A model generated the notes under the pieces. That model was not told the origin of the DNA and did no database searches. It worked only from the letters and a program-made list of their open reading frames with translations. 64,000 nucleotides of DNA from Kribbella catacumbae DSM 19601 (GTDB taxonomy: Bacteria; Actinomycetota; Actinomycetes; Propionibacteriales; Kribbellaceae), in the NCBI RefSeq assembly GCF_000372465.1, contig NZ_AQUZ01000016.1:95860-159859 (forward strand), given 5' to 3'. Position 1 is the stretch's first letter. Every line of letters starts with the position of its first letter. Position numbers and translations under genes: made by a program. Below are positions 1 through 8,737 of the stretch, piece after piece.

Positions 1-255
1 AACCTACGGACCCCGGCACGCCAAGCGGCGATGACGGTGCTCGCACAGGCCGGTGCCAAGGTGGTCGCCACCGGCCCAGACAGCGTCACCGTTTCCGGTC
101 TGTCTCCGGATCGCATCGTGATGCTGCTCAACGAGAACGCCGTCCCGTTCTCCGAGGTGTCCGCGCATCGCGCCACGCTGGAGGATGCCTATCTGGAGCT
201 CACCCGCGACGCGGTCGAGTTCCGCGCCGCGGCGCCCACGGAGGCATCATGGTGA
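1..255 (+). CDS. ABC-2 exporter ATPase, C-terminal end (partial)
   Basis: The reading frame is open from base 1 and ends at a TGA at 253-255, so the start and the nucleotide-binding domain lie outside the window. The visible 84 residues match the C-terminal accessory region of drug- or bacteriocin-type ABC ATPases (DUF4162-like), ending in the typical HRATLEDAYLELTRD stretch. It should energise the two permeases encoded directly downstream. Its stop overlaps the next start in the ATGGTGA arrangement, implying translational coupling. The family assignment is from recognition of the tail only; no Walker motif is visible here. Confidence 0.8.
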   Translation, partial: NLRTPARQAAMTVLAQAGAKVVATGPDSVTVSGLSPDRIVMLLNENAVPFSEVSAHRATLEDAYLELTRDAVEFRAAAPTEASW

Positions 256-1769
256 CCGGCAGCGTGACGCCGTACCGATCGGGGCAGCGGGATGGTCGGG
301 ACGGCTTTGCTCAGTTGCTGCATTCGGAGTGGACCAAGTTCCACACCGTACGAGGGTGGATGCTCGGCATGGCGGCCGCGGCGCTGATGCTGGTGCTCGT
401 CGCGTTGCTCGCCGGTATCAGTAGCGACCAGCGCGGCGCACCGGCCGTACCGACCGGACCAGGCGGCGAACCGGTGACGGACAACTTCTACTTCGTGCAC
501 CAGCCGCTGACCGGGGACGGCAGCATCACGGTCTCCGTTTCGGGTCTGGACAGCAGCGTCCCCGAAGGGCTCGGGGAGCTGCGGCCGGGCGTGGTGCCGT
601 GGGCGAAAGCCGGGCTCATCGTCAAGGAGAGCACCCGCGAGGGATCTCCGTACGCCGCGATCATGGTGACCGGCAGCCACGGCGTACGGATGCAGGACGG
701 CTACCTCAACGATCGAGCCGGTCCTGTCTCTGCCGCAGCTGTTCGCTGGCTGCGGCTGGAGCGGTCGGGCGATGCGATCACCGGCTACGCCTCTGCCGAC
801 GGCAAGGACTGGACCAGGGTCGGCACCGTGCACCTGGAGCTTGGACCGACTGCGCAAGGTGGGCTGTTCGTCGCATCTCCGCAGTCCGTGGAGGGCATGG
901 GTACGACGGCCAGCGTGTCGACGGCCACCTTCGGAGACCTTCGTCTTCAAGGCGGCTGGACTGGTCGCAACTGGGCGGGCGAACAGGTCGGAGGCGAATC
1001 TCCCAGCTTCGCCGGCTACCCGCCGCCCGCAGCGGGTTCCTTCACCCGATCCAGCGGCACCTTCACAGTGACCGGCGCCGGCGACATAGCGCCCGCGGTC
1101 CGCTATTCCTTGCCGACTGCCGGCACCCTCGGCAATATCCTCACCGGCACGTTCGCCGGGTTGATCGCGGTCGTCGTCGTGGCGGCTCTGTTCATCACCA
1201 CTGAGTACCGGAAGAAGTTGATCCTCGTCACCCTGACCGCCAGCCCGAAACGGGGTCGGGTGCTGTTGGCGAAGGCGATCGTGCTGGGAGCCGTCACGTT
1301 CGTCGCGGGGCTGGCGGGAGCTGTCGTGGCGATTCAACTCGGCGAGCGCCTTGCCCGGTCCAACGGCGTCTACCTGTTTCCGGTGACGTCCTCGACCGAG
1401 CTACGAGTGGCGCTCGGAACCGCGGCGCTACTCGCGGCCGCTTCAGTCCTGGCCCTCTCTGTCGGTGCCATCTTCCGGACCAGCGCCGGCGCGGTCACCA
1501 CCGTCATCGCTGCCATCGTGCTGCCGTACCTCCTGGTCGCCAACCCGTTCATGCCTGCGGACGCGGCGAGGTTGCTGACCCGGGTAACGCCGGCCGCGGC
1601 CTTCGCCGTACAGCAGACGCTGGTGCAGTACCCCCAGGTCGAAAACCCCTACACGCCCTACAACGACTACTACCCGCTGGCGCCATGGGCCGGGCTCGCA
1701 GTACTGGCCGGCTACGCGGTGGCAAGCCTGGCGATCGCCGCCGTCGTACTTCGCAGGAGGGACGCATGA
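249..1769 (+). CDS. ABC-2 type permease with large extracytoplasmic beta-sandwich insert
   Basis: A 506-residue membrane protein starting at the ATG that overlaps the ATPase stop. The N-terminus has the LHSEWTKFHTVRG motif typical of ABC-2 permeases, then one membrane segment near residues 36-56. Residues of about 65-285 form a long hydrophilic stretch resembling a DUF1349/concanavalin-like fold (PWAKAGLIVKE, WLRLERSGDAITGYASADG). The remaining membrane segments follow from about 300. The C-terminal half has the usual permease loop TTEYRKKLILVTLTASPKR. The big outside domain between helices 1 and 2 is unusual and could bind a surface glycan or regulate export; that role is inference. Its stop overlaps the next gene's ATG. 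Confidence 0.8.
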   Translation: MVTGSVTPYRSGQRDGRDGFAQLLHSEWTKFHTVRGWMLGMAAAALMLVLVALLAGISSDQRGAPAVPTGPGGEPVTDNFYFVHQPLTGDGSITVSVSGLDSSVPEGLGELRPGVVPWAKAGLIVKESTREGSPYAAIMVTGSHGVRMQDGYLNDRAGPVSAAAVRWLRLERSGDAITGYASADGKDWTRVGTVHLELGPTAQGGLFVASPQSVEGMGTTASVSTATFGDLRLQGGWTGRNWAGEQVGGESPSFAGYPPPAAGSFTRSSGTFTVTGAGDIAPAVRYSLPTAGTLGNILTGTFAGLIAVVVVAALFITTEYRKKLILVTLTASPKRGRVLLAKAIVLGAVTFVAGLAGAVVAIQLGERLARSNGVYLFPVTSSTELRVALGTAALLAAASVLALSVGAIFRTSAGAVTTVIAAIVLPYLLVANPFMPADAARLLTRVTPAAAFAVQQTLVQYPQVENPYTPYNDYYPLAPWAGLAVLAGYAVASLAIAAVVLRRRDA

Positions 1770-2542
1770 GTACGGCGCTCCACGCGGAATGGACGAAGCT
1801 ACGGACCGTTGCCAGCCCCTTGTGGCTGCTACTCGGCATGATCGCGGCGACAGTAGCCCTGAGTGCCGGGGCTACCTCGGTGGTGACTTGCGCGGCCGCT
1901 GGGTGTGGCGGCGACGTGACCAGGTACAGCCTGATCGGCGTCGAGCTTGGTCAGGCACTGGTCGCCATCCTTGCCGTGCTGGTCATCAGCAGCGAGTACA
2001 GCTCGGGCATGATCCGCACCACCCTGACAGCGGTACCGCGGCGGACCACTGTCTTCGCGGCCAAGGCCATCACTGTCACCGGCGTCGTCGCAGTAGCCGG
2101 AACCATCGCAGTACTCGCTTCCCTGCTGGTTGGGCGTTTCATCCTGCCCCGCCAAGGCTTCACCGCCAGCCACGGCCATCCGGTCCTGTCGCTGGCCGAC
2201 GGACTCACGCTCCGTGCGACCGCCGGATCAATCCTCTACCTGACCCTGATCGCCCTGCTCAGTCTCGGCATCGCGGTCGTCGTGCGGGACTCAGCGACCA
2301 GCATCGGAGTCATCCTTGGTCTGCTCTACCTTCCGCCGATCCTCGCCCAGGTGATCGGAAACCCACACTGGCAGCACCTGCTGCAGCGGCTTGCGCCGAT
2401 GAGTGCCGGTCTCACCATCCAGGCGACCACCAATCTCAACAGCCTGCCGATCTGCCCCTGGGCCGGACTCGGCGCCACCGCGGCGTGGTCCGCCGCCGCA
2501 CTGACCTCCGGCGTCGTAGTACTACGCACTCGCGACGCCTAG
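1766..2542 (+). CDS. ABC-2 type permease
   Basis: A 258-residue integral membrane protein. The start is the ATG at 1766, because a strong AGGAGG lies at 1755-1760 and the ATG overlaps the previous stop (ATGA). It opens with STALHAEWTKLRTV, the short cytoplasmic motif common to actinobacterial ABC-2 permeases, and contains SSEYSSGMIRTTLTAVPRR, the matching loop of its larger partner. About six hydrophobic segments are visible. With the preceding ATPase and permease it probably forms one exporter; the substrate is unknown. Confidence 0.85.
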   Translation: MSTALHAEWTKLRTVASPLWLLLGMIAATVALSAGATSVVTCAAAGCGGDVTRYSLIGVELGQALVAILAVLVISSEYSSGMIRTTLTAVPRRTTVFAAKAITVTGVVAVAGTIAVLASLLVGRFILPRQGFTASHGHPVLSLADGLTLRATAGSILYLTLIALLSLGIAVVVRDSATSIGVILGLLYLPPILAQVIGNPHWQHLLQRLAPMSAGLTIQATTNLNSLPICPWAGLGATAAWSAAALTSGVVVLRTRDA

Positions 2543-2546
2543 GCGC

Positions 2547-3062
2547 TCAGGCAATCTGGCGGTGGTAGATGCCGCTGGTGCGGGTGAGGAGTTTGCTGTC
2601 GACCAGGAGGCGGCGGAGGGCTGCGTGGTCGGGGTGCCAGGTGTTCAGGATCTCGTTGACCTCGGCTTCTGGGTAGTCGCGGCCGGGGTCAAAGGAGTTG
2701 ACCAGGTGCTCGAGCACGATGCGCGTCTTGGCCGGGAAGGTGGGGAAGCCTGTCAGGCGGCCGTCGCGGATGAAGGCGCGGAGGATGGCGTCGCGGGCCG
2801 GGTCCGGGTCGAGGGGCTCGCGTTCCGGCCGGCCGGTCCGGACTGCTTGCTTGAAGGCGTCCTCGACGGCGTACAGCCCGCCGGCGGAGGCGGTGAGCAG
2901 GCCGGTCTTGAGCAGACGCTGCGCGGCCTTGCCTGCGACGGCCGAGTCGAGCCCGGTGGCGGCGGCGATCTGGTCGGGGGTTCGCGCGCCGAGGACGACG
3001 GCGGAGTACGTGCGCAGCCTCGACGGTTCAGCCAGGGATCCACAGATCAGGTCGGCGTTCAT
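2547..3062 (-). CDS. DUF2087 winged-helix protein
   Basis: A 171-residue soluble protein. The start chosen is the ATG at 3062 (MNADLICGSLAEPSRL). Longer extensions run antisense through the next gene and are not credible. Residues 1-65 look like an ArsR-type winged helix (PSRLRTYSAVVLGARTPDQIA), and residues of about 95-170 match DUF2087 (FPAKTRIVLEHLVNSFDPG, YPEAEVNEILNTWHPDHAALRRLLVDSKLLTR). DUF2087 domains are commonly found in ArsR-like regulators. The gene is convergent with the permease operon and divergent from the P1 peptidase gene, leaving a 57-bp shared promoter region. Its regulatory target is unknown. Confidence 0.8.
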   Translation of the reverse strand: MNADLICGSLAEPSRLRTYSAVVLGARTPDQIAAATGLDSAVAGKAAQRLLKTGLLTASAGGLYAVEDAFKQAVRTGRPEREPLDPDPARDAILRAFIRDGRLTGFPTFPAKTRIVLEHLVNSFDPGRDYPEAEVNEILNTWHPDHAALRRLLVDSKLLTRTSGIYHRQIA

Positions 3063-3119
3063 GCCCCCCAACGTAATGTCGGCGGCAACTGAATTTCGGC
3101 CTGGTGCTAGACAGTTCCC

Positions 3120-4169
3120 ATGACGACAGAGCAGCCGGGGCCGTACAACGCGATCACCGACGTGCCAGGCGTGCTGGTCGGCCAGGTCGAGCGCACCGAC
3201 GCGCCGTACCTGACTGGTACGACGGTCCTGCACGTGCCCGGTACGGCGGTCGCCGGCGTCGACGTACGAGGTGGTGCTCCCGGCACTCGCGAGACCGACC
3301 TGCTCGACCCGGTCAACTCCAACCCGGGCGTCAACGCGATCGTGCTCACCGGCGGCAGCGCGTACGGCCTGGACGCGGCCGGCGGGGTGATGGCCGCGCT
3401 GGAGGAACTCGGCCAGGGAGTACGCGTCGGGCCGGGCGAGCGCGACGTAGTACCGATCGTCCCGACTGCGGTGCTCTTCGATCTTGGCCGCGGTGGTGGA
3501 TTCCAGGCGCGCCCGGATCGTGATTGGGGACGCCAGGCCTTCGAGGCGGCCACCGATGAACCTGTTGCTGAGGGCAACTATGGGGCCGGTGCGGGATCGC
3601 GAGCGGGTGGACTCAAGGGCGGTGTCGGCACGGCTAGTGTGCGGCTGGCTGACGGTACGACGGTCGGCGCGCTGGTGATCGTCAACGCTGCGGGCTCGGC
3701 CGTTGACGCGCAGGGACGCCTGTACGGCGAACGGTACGGGCTGGGTGATGAGTTCGCGGGCCTCCGCACACCTACCGATCCGCCACCGGACCTGCCCGGT
3801 CGCATCCCTGGCATGAACACCGTGATCGCCGTCGTGGCGACCGACGCATCGTTGGACAAGGCAACAGCCAAGCGGATGGCGATGGTCGCCCACGACGGCC
3901 TGGCTCGCGCGCTGGACCCGATCCACACCTTGGTCGACGGCGACAGCATCTTCGCGATCTCCACCGGCACCGGCACGCGCCTGAGCGTCACGGACCCAAC
4001 TGCCCTGGTGCAACTGGAGACCATCTTCGCCGCCGGCGCCCGCACCCTGTCCCGAGCCATCGTCCGCGGAATCCTCGCCGCCGAAACAGTCGAAACCCCA
4101 GCCGGCAAGATCCTCAGCTACCGCGACGCCTACCCGTCAGCCTTCGCACCGGACGTACGACCGCAGTAG
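3120..4169 (+). CDS. P1-family peptidase (DmpA-like L-aminopeptidase/D-esterase)
   Basis: A 349-residue protein of the N-terminal-nucleophile P1 family, whose members self-cleave and act as aminopeptidases or amidases on small peptides. Conserved blocks are visible: ITDVPGVLVGQ at the N-terminus, VRGGAPGTRETDLL, IVLTGGSAYGLDAA, GAGAGSRAGGLKGGVGTASV near residues 155-180, and ATDASLDKATAKRMA. Family self-cleavage precedes a Ser or Thr nucleophile in the middle of the chain; the GTASV region is the likely place, but I cannot fix the residue. No signal peptide is seen. The gene stands alone, divergent from the DUF2087 gene. Confidence 0.88.
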   Translation: MTTEQPGPYNAITDVPGVLVGQVERTDAPYLTGTTVLHVPGTAVAGVDVRGGAPGTRETDLLDPVNSNPGVNAIVLTGGSAYGLDAAGGVMAALEELGQGVRVGPGERDVVPIVPTAVLFDLGRGGGFQARPDRDWGRQAFEAATDEPVAEGNYGAGAGSRAGGLKGGVGTASVRLADGTTVGALVIVNAAGSAVDAQGRLYGERYGLGDEFAGLRTPTDPPPDLPGRIPGMNTVIAVVATDASLDKATAKRMAMVAHDGLARALDPIHTLVDGDSIFAISTGTGTRLSVTDPTALVQLETIFAAGARTLSRAIVRGILAAETVETPAGKILSYRDAYPSAFAPDVRPQ

Positions 4170-4182
4170 TACGCCGAGCCGC

Positions 4183-4221
4183 CCCGGGCCGTCGAAAGAC
4201 GCGACCAAGACCGGCCCCGGG
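4183..4221 (+). terminator. possible hairpin terminator after the P1 peptidase gene
   Basis: About 14 bases after the stop codon two GC-rich arms (CCCGGGCCGTC and GACCGGCCCCGGG) can pair, with one bulged base. No T tract follows. It is plausible as a transcription boundary before the ABC pair, but the loop is long. Confidence 0.3.
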
Positions 4222-4261
4222 ACCGACGCTCCACCCCCAACTTCCCGGAAAGCTACCGGGT

Positions 4262-5020
4262 ATGAGCCACCCAGGTCCCCAAACCCAGTACCAGCAAGAC
4301 AACACCTTGCAGACCAATGCCCAGCACAGCAATGTCCAGCACGCCAACCCACAGCACCCACCCGTGCTGGCCGGCCGCGGTCTCTTCAAGTACTACGGCC
4401 AGGTGGTCGGCCTAGCCGGCGTCGACGTATCAGTCCGCGCAGGAGAAGCCCTCGCAGTCATGGGCCCATCCGGCAACGGCAAAACCACCTTGCTCCACGT
4501 CCTAGCCGGCATCCTCAGCCCCGACCAGGGCGAGGTCTGGTTAGCCGGCGAGCGAGTCGACCAACTCAACGACGCCGCCCGGACAGTACTGCGCCGTCGC
4601 CGCCTAGGCTTCGTCTTCCAAGACAACCAACTCCTCGCCGAACTCCCCGCCGACGAGAACGTCGCGCTCCCGCTCATGGTCGACGGAATCTCCCGCCGCG
4701 ACGCCATCGCCCGCGCCCGCGCCACCCTCGCGCAGGTCGGTCTCGCGAACGAGGTCAACCGCCGCCCCGGCGAACTCTCCGGCGGCCAGGCGCAACGCGT
4801 AGCCATCGCCCGCGCCCTGGTCGGTGAACCACAAGCCGTCTTCGCCGACGAACCGACCGGCGCTCTCGACGCCACAACCGGCGCCCAGGTGATCGACCTC
4901 CTCATCGGCGCCGCCACCCACCGCGGCGCGGCCGTCGTAGTCGTCACCCACGACGACGCCGTCGCCGCCCGCTGCCACCGCGTAGTACGGATCGTCGACG
5001 GCCGGGTGAGCGAACGATGA
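4262..5020 (+). CDS. LolD/MacB-type ABC transporter ATP-binding protein
   Basis: A 252-residue ATPase. Walker A is GPSGNGKTT near residues 76-84, the signature is LSGGQAQR, Walker B is AVFADEPTG, and the H-loop is VVTHDD. The N-terminal 40 residues are Gln/Asn/His-rich and may be an overlong start, although the ATG at 4262 is the only ATG before the conserved domain. It pairs with the FtsX-type permease that starts inside its own stop codon (ATGA). Such two-gene units usually export peptides or lipoproteins, or sense cell-envelope peptides. Confidence 0.9.
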   Translation: MSHPGPQTQYQQDNTLQTNAQHSNVQHANPQHPPVLAGRGLFKYYGQVVGLAGVDVSVRAGEALAVMGPSGNGKTTLLHVLAGILSPDQGEVWLAGERVDQLNDAARTVLRRRRLGFVFQDNQLLAELPADENVALPLMVDGISRRDAIARARATLAQVGLANEVNRRPGELSGGQAQRVAIARALVGEPQAVFADEPTGALDATTGAQVIDLLIGAATHRGAAVVVVTHDDAVAARCHRVVRIVDGRVSER

Positions 5021-6924
5021 ATCCGATGACCGACCTGGGCCTGCGGTTCGTCCGCCGCCCAGGCCCTGGCGGACGGGCGGCCAATCTCGCCGCCCTCGGC
5101 GCCACCGCGATCGTCGCCCTGCTGGTCACCTTCCTGATCGCGGGCTCGCTCGGCCTGACCCACCGCTCCGACCGGATCGGCTGGCGCAGTACCGACGATG
5201 GCGATGCGAAGACGGCCGTCGGTGTCGTCAACCAGATCGACGACATGGCCGGCGGCGTCCCTCTGAACCGGTACGACGTGGCGATCAACAACCCAGCCAA
5301 AAGCGCCAAACTCCCGCCGCCACCCGGCCTGCCCAGAGCACCCCAGCCGGGCGAGGTCTTCGTCTCGCCCGAGGTCGCCAAGCACTGGTCGGCGGACCTC
5401 AGCAAGCGCTTCAAGGTCGACAAGCCCACCGGCACGATCTCCGAGAAAGGCCTGTCGTCAGCCGACGAGTGGGTCGTCATCCACGGCGTCGAGAAGAACT
5501 CACCCGGGGTCGCCGCGGCCGACAATCCGAAGTACCTCGACTCCTGGCGCGGTACGGCGCTGGACGAGCGGATGGCGATTCTGCTCCTCCTGGTGGCGTT
5601 CGGCATCACGCTGGTGCTCTTCCCGCTGCTGAGCCTGGTCGGCCAGGCCGCCGGGGTCGCGGCCAAGCGACGCGAACACCGTCTGGCGGCGCTCAGGCTG
5701 GCCGGCGCGACCCGAAGCCAGGTGCTGTGGCTGAGCGCGGTCGAGCAGGCAGTGCTCGGTGTCCTCGGTGCCATCGCCGGCGTGATCGGCTACATCGTCC
5801 TCACTCCGCTCATCGCCCGCATCCCGCTCGGCGGCGGTACCTGGTACGTGCACGACCTCACGCCGAGTTGGTGGGTCGTGCTGATCGTCCTGATCGCAGT
5901 ACCGCTGCTGTCGGTGCTCAGCGCCCTCATCGGCCTCGGCCGGGTCAGCATCACCCCGCTCGGCGTCGTCCGCGGCCAGACCCGGAAGGCGACCAGCGCG
6001 CTGCGTCTCGGCCTGCTGGTGATCGGCCCGGTCATGCTCGCGATCCTCGGCCTGGGTGGCGCGGTCATCCCGCTGCTGATCGGGATCGGCATGGCCGCGC
6101 TCGCTGTCCGCGTGGTCGGCCCGTTCGCGGTGCAGGTGATCGGCAAGTTCATGGCCCGTACTGCGAAAGGCCCGGTGGCGCTGCTCGCCGGCCGCAGGCT
6201 CGCCGACGACCCGAAGGGCGCCTTCCGGCCGGTCGCCGCGCTGGTGCTGAGCGGATTCGTGACCGGCTTCCTCGCATTGTTCATGCCGTACGGCATGAGC
6301 CAGGACGGCAAGGACGTCTCCTTCGAGCTCTACACCAAGCAGGGGCAGGCGGTGGTCGTCGCCGAGGACGCCAAGAAGAGGCTCCAAGAGGCCGGATTCA
6401 AGAGCGAGGTGACGACCGGAGACCAGACCGTGAACATCTCCGTCTCGACCACAGACCGCGAGAAGGTCCGGACAGTCCTGTACGACGTCGTCCCCGGCAA
6501 GGTCCCGTTGACCGCTGCCGAGAAGGACAAGCAGGACGCAGGGATGTATCAGGACCTGCGACTCGGCGTGGCGCTGTTGCTCGGGCTCGTGTTCGTGACC
6601 GGGGCCGCATCGACCGCGGCCGGTGCGGTCGGGACGGCTCTGGACCAGGCCGGTCCGGCGAGGGCGCTGCGGCGATCCGGAGTACCGCTCAGCGTGATCG
6701 AGCGGTCCGCGCGGCTTGCTGCCGTAGTACCGGTGATCGGGGTCGGACTCCCCGTAGTCGGATTCGGGGCGATGTGCGGGCTGGCGTTGAGCGGCGGACA
6801 AGTCATCACCCAGGGCAGCTCCGGAGTGGTCCTTCTGGGCGCCCAGGTGGTCATCGGCCTGGTCCTGGTCGCCGTCGCGGGAGCCGCCGGCGCACCGGTA
6901 CTCCGCAAGGCCAGCATCGGCTGA
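5017..6924 (+). CDS. FtsX/MacB-type ABC permease
   Basis: A 635-residue permease with two FtsX-like halves. One transmembrane segment near residues 27-50 is followed by an extracytoplasmic region to about 185. Next comes a three-helix block with the cytoplasmic motif KRREHRLAALRLAGATRSQV, a central hydrophobic pair near 310-370, a second extracytoplasmic part at about 415-505, and a degenerate second FtsX block (ALDQAGPARALRRSGVPLSVIERSARL). The start overlaps the ATPase stop. This architecture matches two-component ABC systems for envelope stress or antimicrobial peptides in actinobacteria; no adjoining two-component genes are present, so the substrate is open. Confidence 0.88.
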   Translation: MNPMTDLGLRFVRRPGPGGRAANLAALGATAIVALLVTFLIAGSLGLTHRSDRIGWRSTDDGDAKTAVGVVNQIDDMAGGVPLNRYDVAINNPAKSAKLPPPPGLPRAPQPGEVFVSPEVAKHWSADLSKRFKVDKPTGTISEKGLSSADEWVVIHGVEKNSPGVAAADNPKYLDSWRGTALDERMAILLLLVAFGITLVLFPLLSLVGQAAGVAAKRREHRLAALRLAGATRSQVLWLSAVEQAVLGVLGAIAGVIGYIVLTPLIARIPLGGGTWYVHDLTPSWWVVLIVLIAVPLLSVLSALIGLGRVSITPLGVVRGQTRKATSALRLGLLVIGPVMLAILGLGGAVIPLLIGIGMAALAVRVVGPFAVQVIGKFMARTAKGPVALLAGRRLADDPKGAFRPVAALVLSGFVTGFLALFMPYGMSQDGKDVSFELYTKQGQAVVVAEDAKKRLQEAGFKSEVTTGDQTVNISVSTTDREKVRTVLYDVVPGKVPLTAAEKDKQDAGMYQDLRLGVALLLGLVFVTGAASTAAGAVGTALDQAGPARALRRSGVPLSVIERSARLAAVVPVIGVGLPVVGFGAMCGLALSGGQVITQGSSGVVLLGAQVVIGLVLVAVAGAAGAPVLRKASIG

Positions 6925-6984
6925 GCGCGGCGACTATCCACAGCACGAATCGGGCTCCGGGCCGGCGCATGCAAGGATGAGGTC

Positions 6985-7611
6985 ATGCGTGACCTGAATG
7001 CGCCGGTCCCGGAGCTGGCGGACGCCTCATCCGATCTTCGCGACGCGATCGACCGGTGCGGCTACTACCCAGACGTCGTGACGGACTCCCTCGCCGTGGC
7101 CATCGCCGCCGAACCGATCCGGGCGTTCGTGCTGCAGCACGAACCGACCTTCGACCGCGACGAGGTGCGGCGCCACATCACCATCCTGGCGCTGACCCCG
7201 AGCCGGCTGATCGTCGGGCACACCGACGAGCACGCCGCGGACGACCTGATCCGGGCGCCCTACGCGTCCACCTCGACCGAGGCGATCCCGCTCAACCGGG
7301 TGAACGCGGTGGTGGTGAACCGGGTGGTGCCGAATCCGGCCGGCTACGCCTCCAAGGCTTCGGGCGGCAAGGCCGACCCGGCAGCCGGCGGCGAGGTCGT
7401 GCTGACCATCGGCTGGGGCATGGTGAACCGGATCGACCTCGAGCCGGCCGTCTGCGCCGACCCGAACTGCGAGGCCGACCACGGCTACACCGGTTCCGTC
7501 GCCGCCGACGACATCTCGCTGCGGATCTCCGCGGCCGCGGACGGTCCGGCGGGAATCCAGCAGGTGCTCGACTTCGCCTCGGCGCTTTCGTTCGCAACGA
7601 CTAGCAGGTAG
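6985..7611 (+). CDS. DUF5998 family protein
   Basis: A 208-residue soluble protein recognised as the actinobacterial DUF5998 family (ELADASSDLRDAIDRCGYYPDVV, RRHITILALTPSRLIVGHTDEH, IGWGMVNRIDLEPA). Its function is unknown. The family normally lies directly before a nucleotide pyrophosphatase/phosphodiesterase-like gene, as it does here four bases downstream. A region with two Cys (VCADPNCEADHGYTG) near residues 156-170 could bind metal. Conserved synteny suggests a housekeeping role. Confidence 0.85.
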   Translation: MRDLNAPVPELADASSDLRDAIDRCGYYPDVVTDSLAVAIAAEPIRAFVLQHEPTFDRDEVRRHITILALTPSRLIVGHTDEHAADDLIRAPYASTSTEAIPLNRVNAVVVNRVVPNPAGYASKASGGKADPAAGGEVVLTIGWGMVNRIDLEPAVCADPNCEADHGYTGSVAADDISLRISAAADGPAGIQQVLDFASALSFATTSR

Positions 7612-7615
7612 GGCC

Positions 7616-8737
7616 GTGTACGACCCGACGCCCATCCTTCCTGCTTACGGCGGCGGGTCACTGGCAGACGTGCTGCCGTCGGTCGCGGGCGCGCTCTCGG
7701 TCCCCGGCGAGCAAAACCTGCTCGGCCTGCCACCCGCTCCCCGGTACGCCGTACTGCTACTCGACGGCCTCGGCTGGAATCTGCTGCGCCGCAACGCGGA
7801 AATCGCGCCGTACCTGTCGTCGCTGACGGCCCGCAGCCTGACTGCGGGAGTCCCGTCGACCACCGCCGCGAGCCTCACCAGCCTCGGGACCGGGCTGCCA
7901 CCAGGCGCGCACGGCATCGTCGGCTACACCTCGATCGTTCCCGAGACGGGCGCGCTGCTGAACGCATTGCAGTGGGATGCCCCGGTCGATCCACGCCGTT
8001 GGCAACCACATCAGACCGTGTTCGAGCGAGTCGCCGCGGCCGGTGTTGCCACTCGCAACGTCAGCAAGGCACGGTTCGACACTTCTGGGCTGACAGCAGC
8101 GGCCTTCCGGGGCAGCCAGCATCGCGGTGCCGACACCATCGACGACCGGCTCGACGCCACGAGATTCGCGAGCCGCGAAGGCAGCTCGTCGATGGTCTAC
8201 GTCTACGACTCACAACTGGACTACACGGGTCACGGGCAGGGGAGTGAGTCGTGGCAGTGGCGCAAGGAGCTTGCCGCCGCTGACATCTTCGCCTCCCGCG
8301 TCAGGTCGGCGCTTCCGCGCGACGCGATCCTCGTCGTCGTCGCGGACCACGGCATGATCGACGTCGCGCCGGAGAACCGGATCGACCTCGACGCCGAGCC
8401 CGCACTGACCGACGGCATTCAGCTGATCGGCGGCGAATCACGCTTCCGTCACCTGTACTGCGTCGACGGCGCGGCAGACGACGTACTGGCGACGTACCGG
8501 GAGCGTGTCGGGCCTGACGCCTTGGTGCTCAGCAGGGACGAAGCGATCGGGCGCGGCTGGTTCGGCGCCGTCGAGGAGCGGGTCGGACCACGCCTCGGCG
8601 ATGTCATCGTCGCCTCACTTGGACCGGTCGCGCTGGTCGCCAGCCGCCGTTACCCGCAGGAGGCAGGTCTGATCGGCCTGCACGGCTCGCTCACTCAGGA
8701 CGAGATGGCGATCCCGCTCCTCATCGACGCGGGCTAG
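7616..8737 (+). CDS. Alkaline phosphatase superfamily phosphodiesterase
   Basis: A 373-residue protein of the type I phosphodiesterase/nucleotide pyrophosphatase branch of the alkaline phosphatase superfamily. The metal and nucleophile features are LLLDGLGWNLL (Asp), GVPSTTAASLTSLGTG (Thr nucleophile region), YDSQLDYTGHGQG (Asp/His) and VVVADHGMID (Asp-His). The GTG start at 7616 sits four bases after the DUF5998 stop. No signal peptide is visible, so it is probably cytoplasmic. It ends in a stop codon that overlaps the stop of the opposing subtilisin gene. Confidence 0.88.
   Translation: MYDPTPILPAYGGGSLADVLPSVAGALSVPGEQNLLGLPPAPRYAVLLLDGLGWNLLRRNAEIAPYLSSLTARSLTAGVPSTTAASLTSLGTGLPPGAHGIVGYTSIVPETGALLNALQWDAPVDPRRWQPHQTVFERVAAAGVATRNVSKARFDTSGLTAAAFRGSQHRGADTIDDRLDATRFASREGSSSMVYVYDSQLDYTGHGQGSESWQWRKELAAADIFASRVRSALPRDAILVVVADHGMIDVAPENRIDLDAEPALTDGIQLIGGESRFRHLYCVDGAADDVLATYRERVGPDALVLSRDEAIGRGWFGAVEERVGPRLGDVIVASLGPVALVASRRYPQEAGLIGLHGSLTQDEMAIPLLIDAG

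Noticed and set aside
3063..4013. N-terminal extension of the DUF2087 gene antisense to the P1 peptidase
   Set aside because: The extension overlaps a clear gene completely; the conserved domain begins at the internal ATG 3062.
5500..6801. 433-codon antisense frame across the FtsX permease
   Set aside because: Arg/Asp/His-rich shadow of a real gene; no domain recognised.
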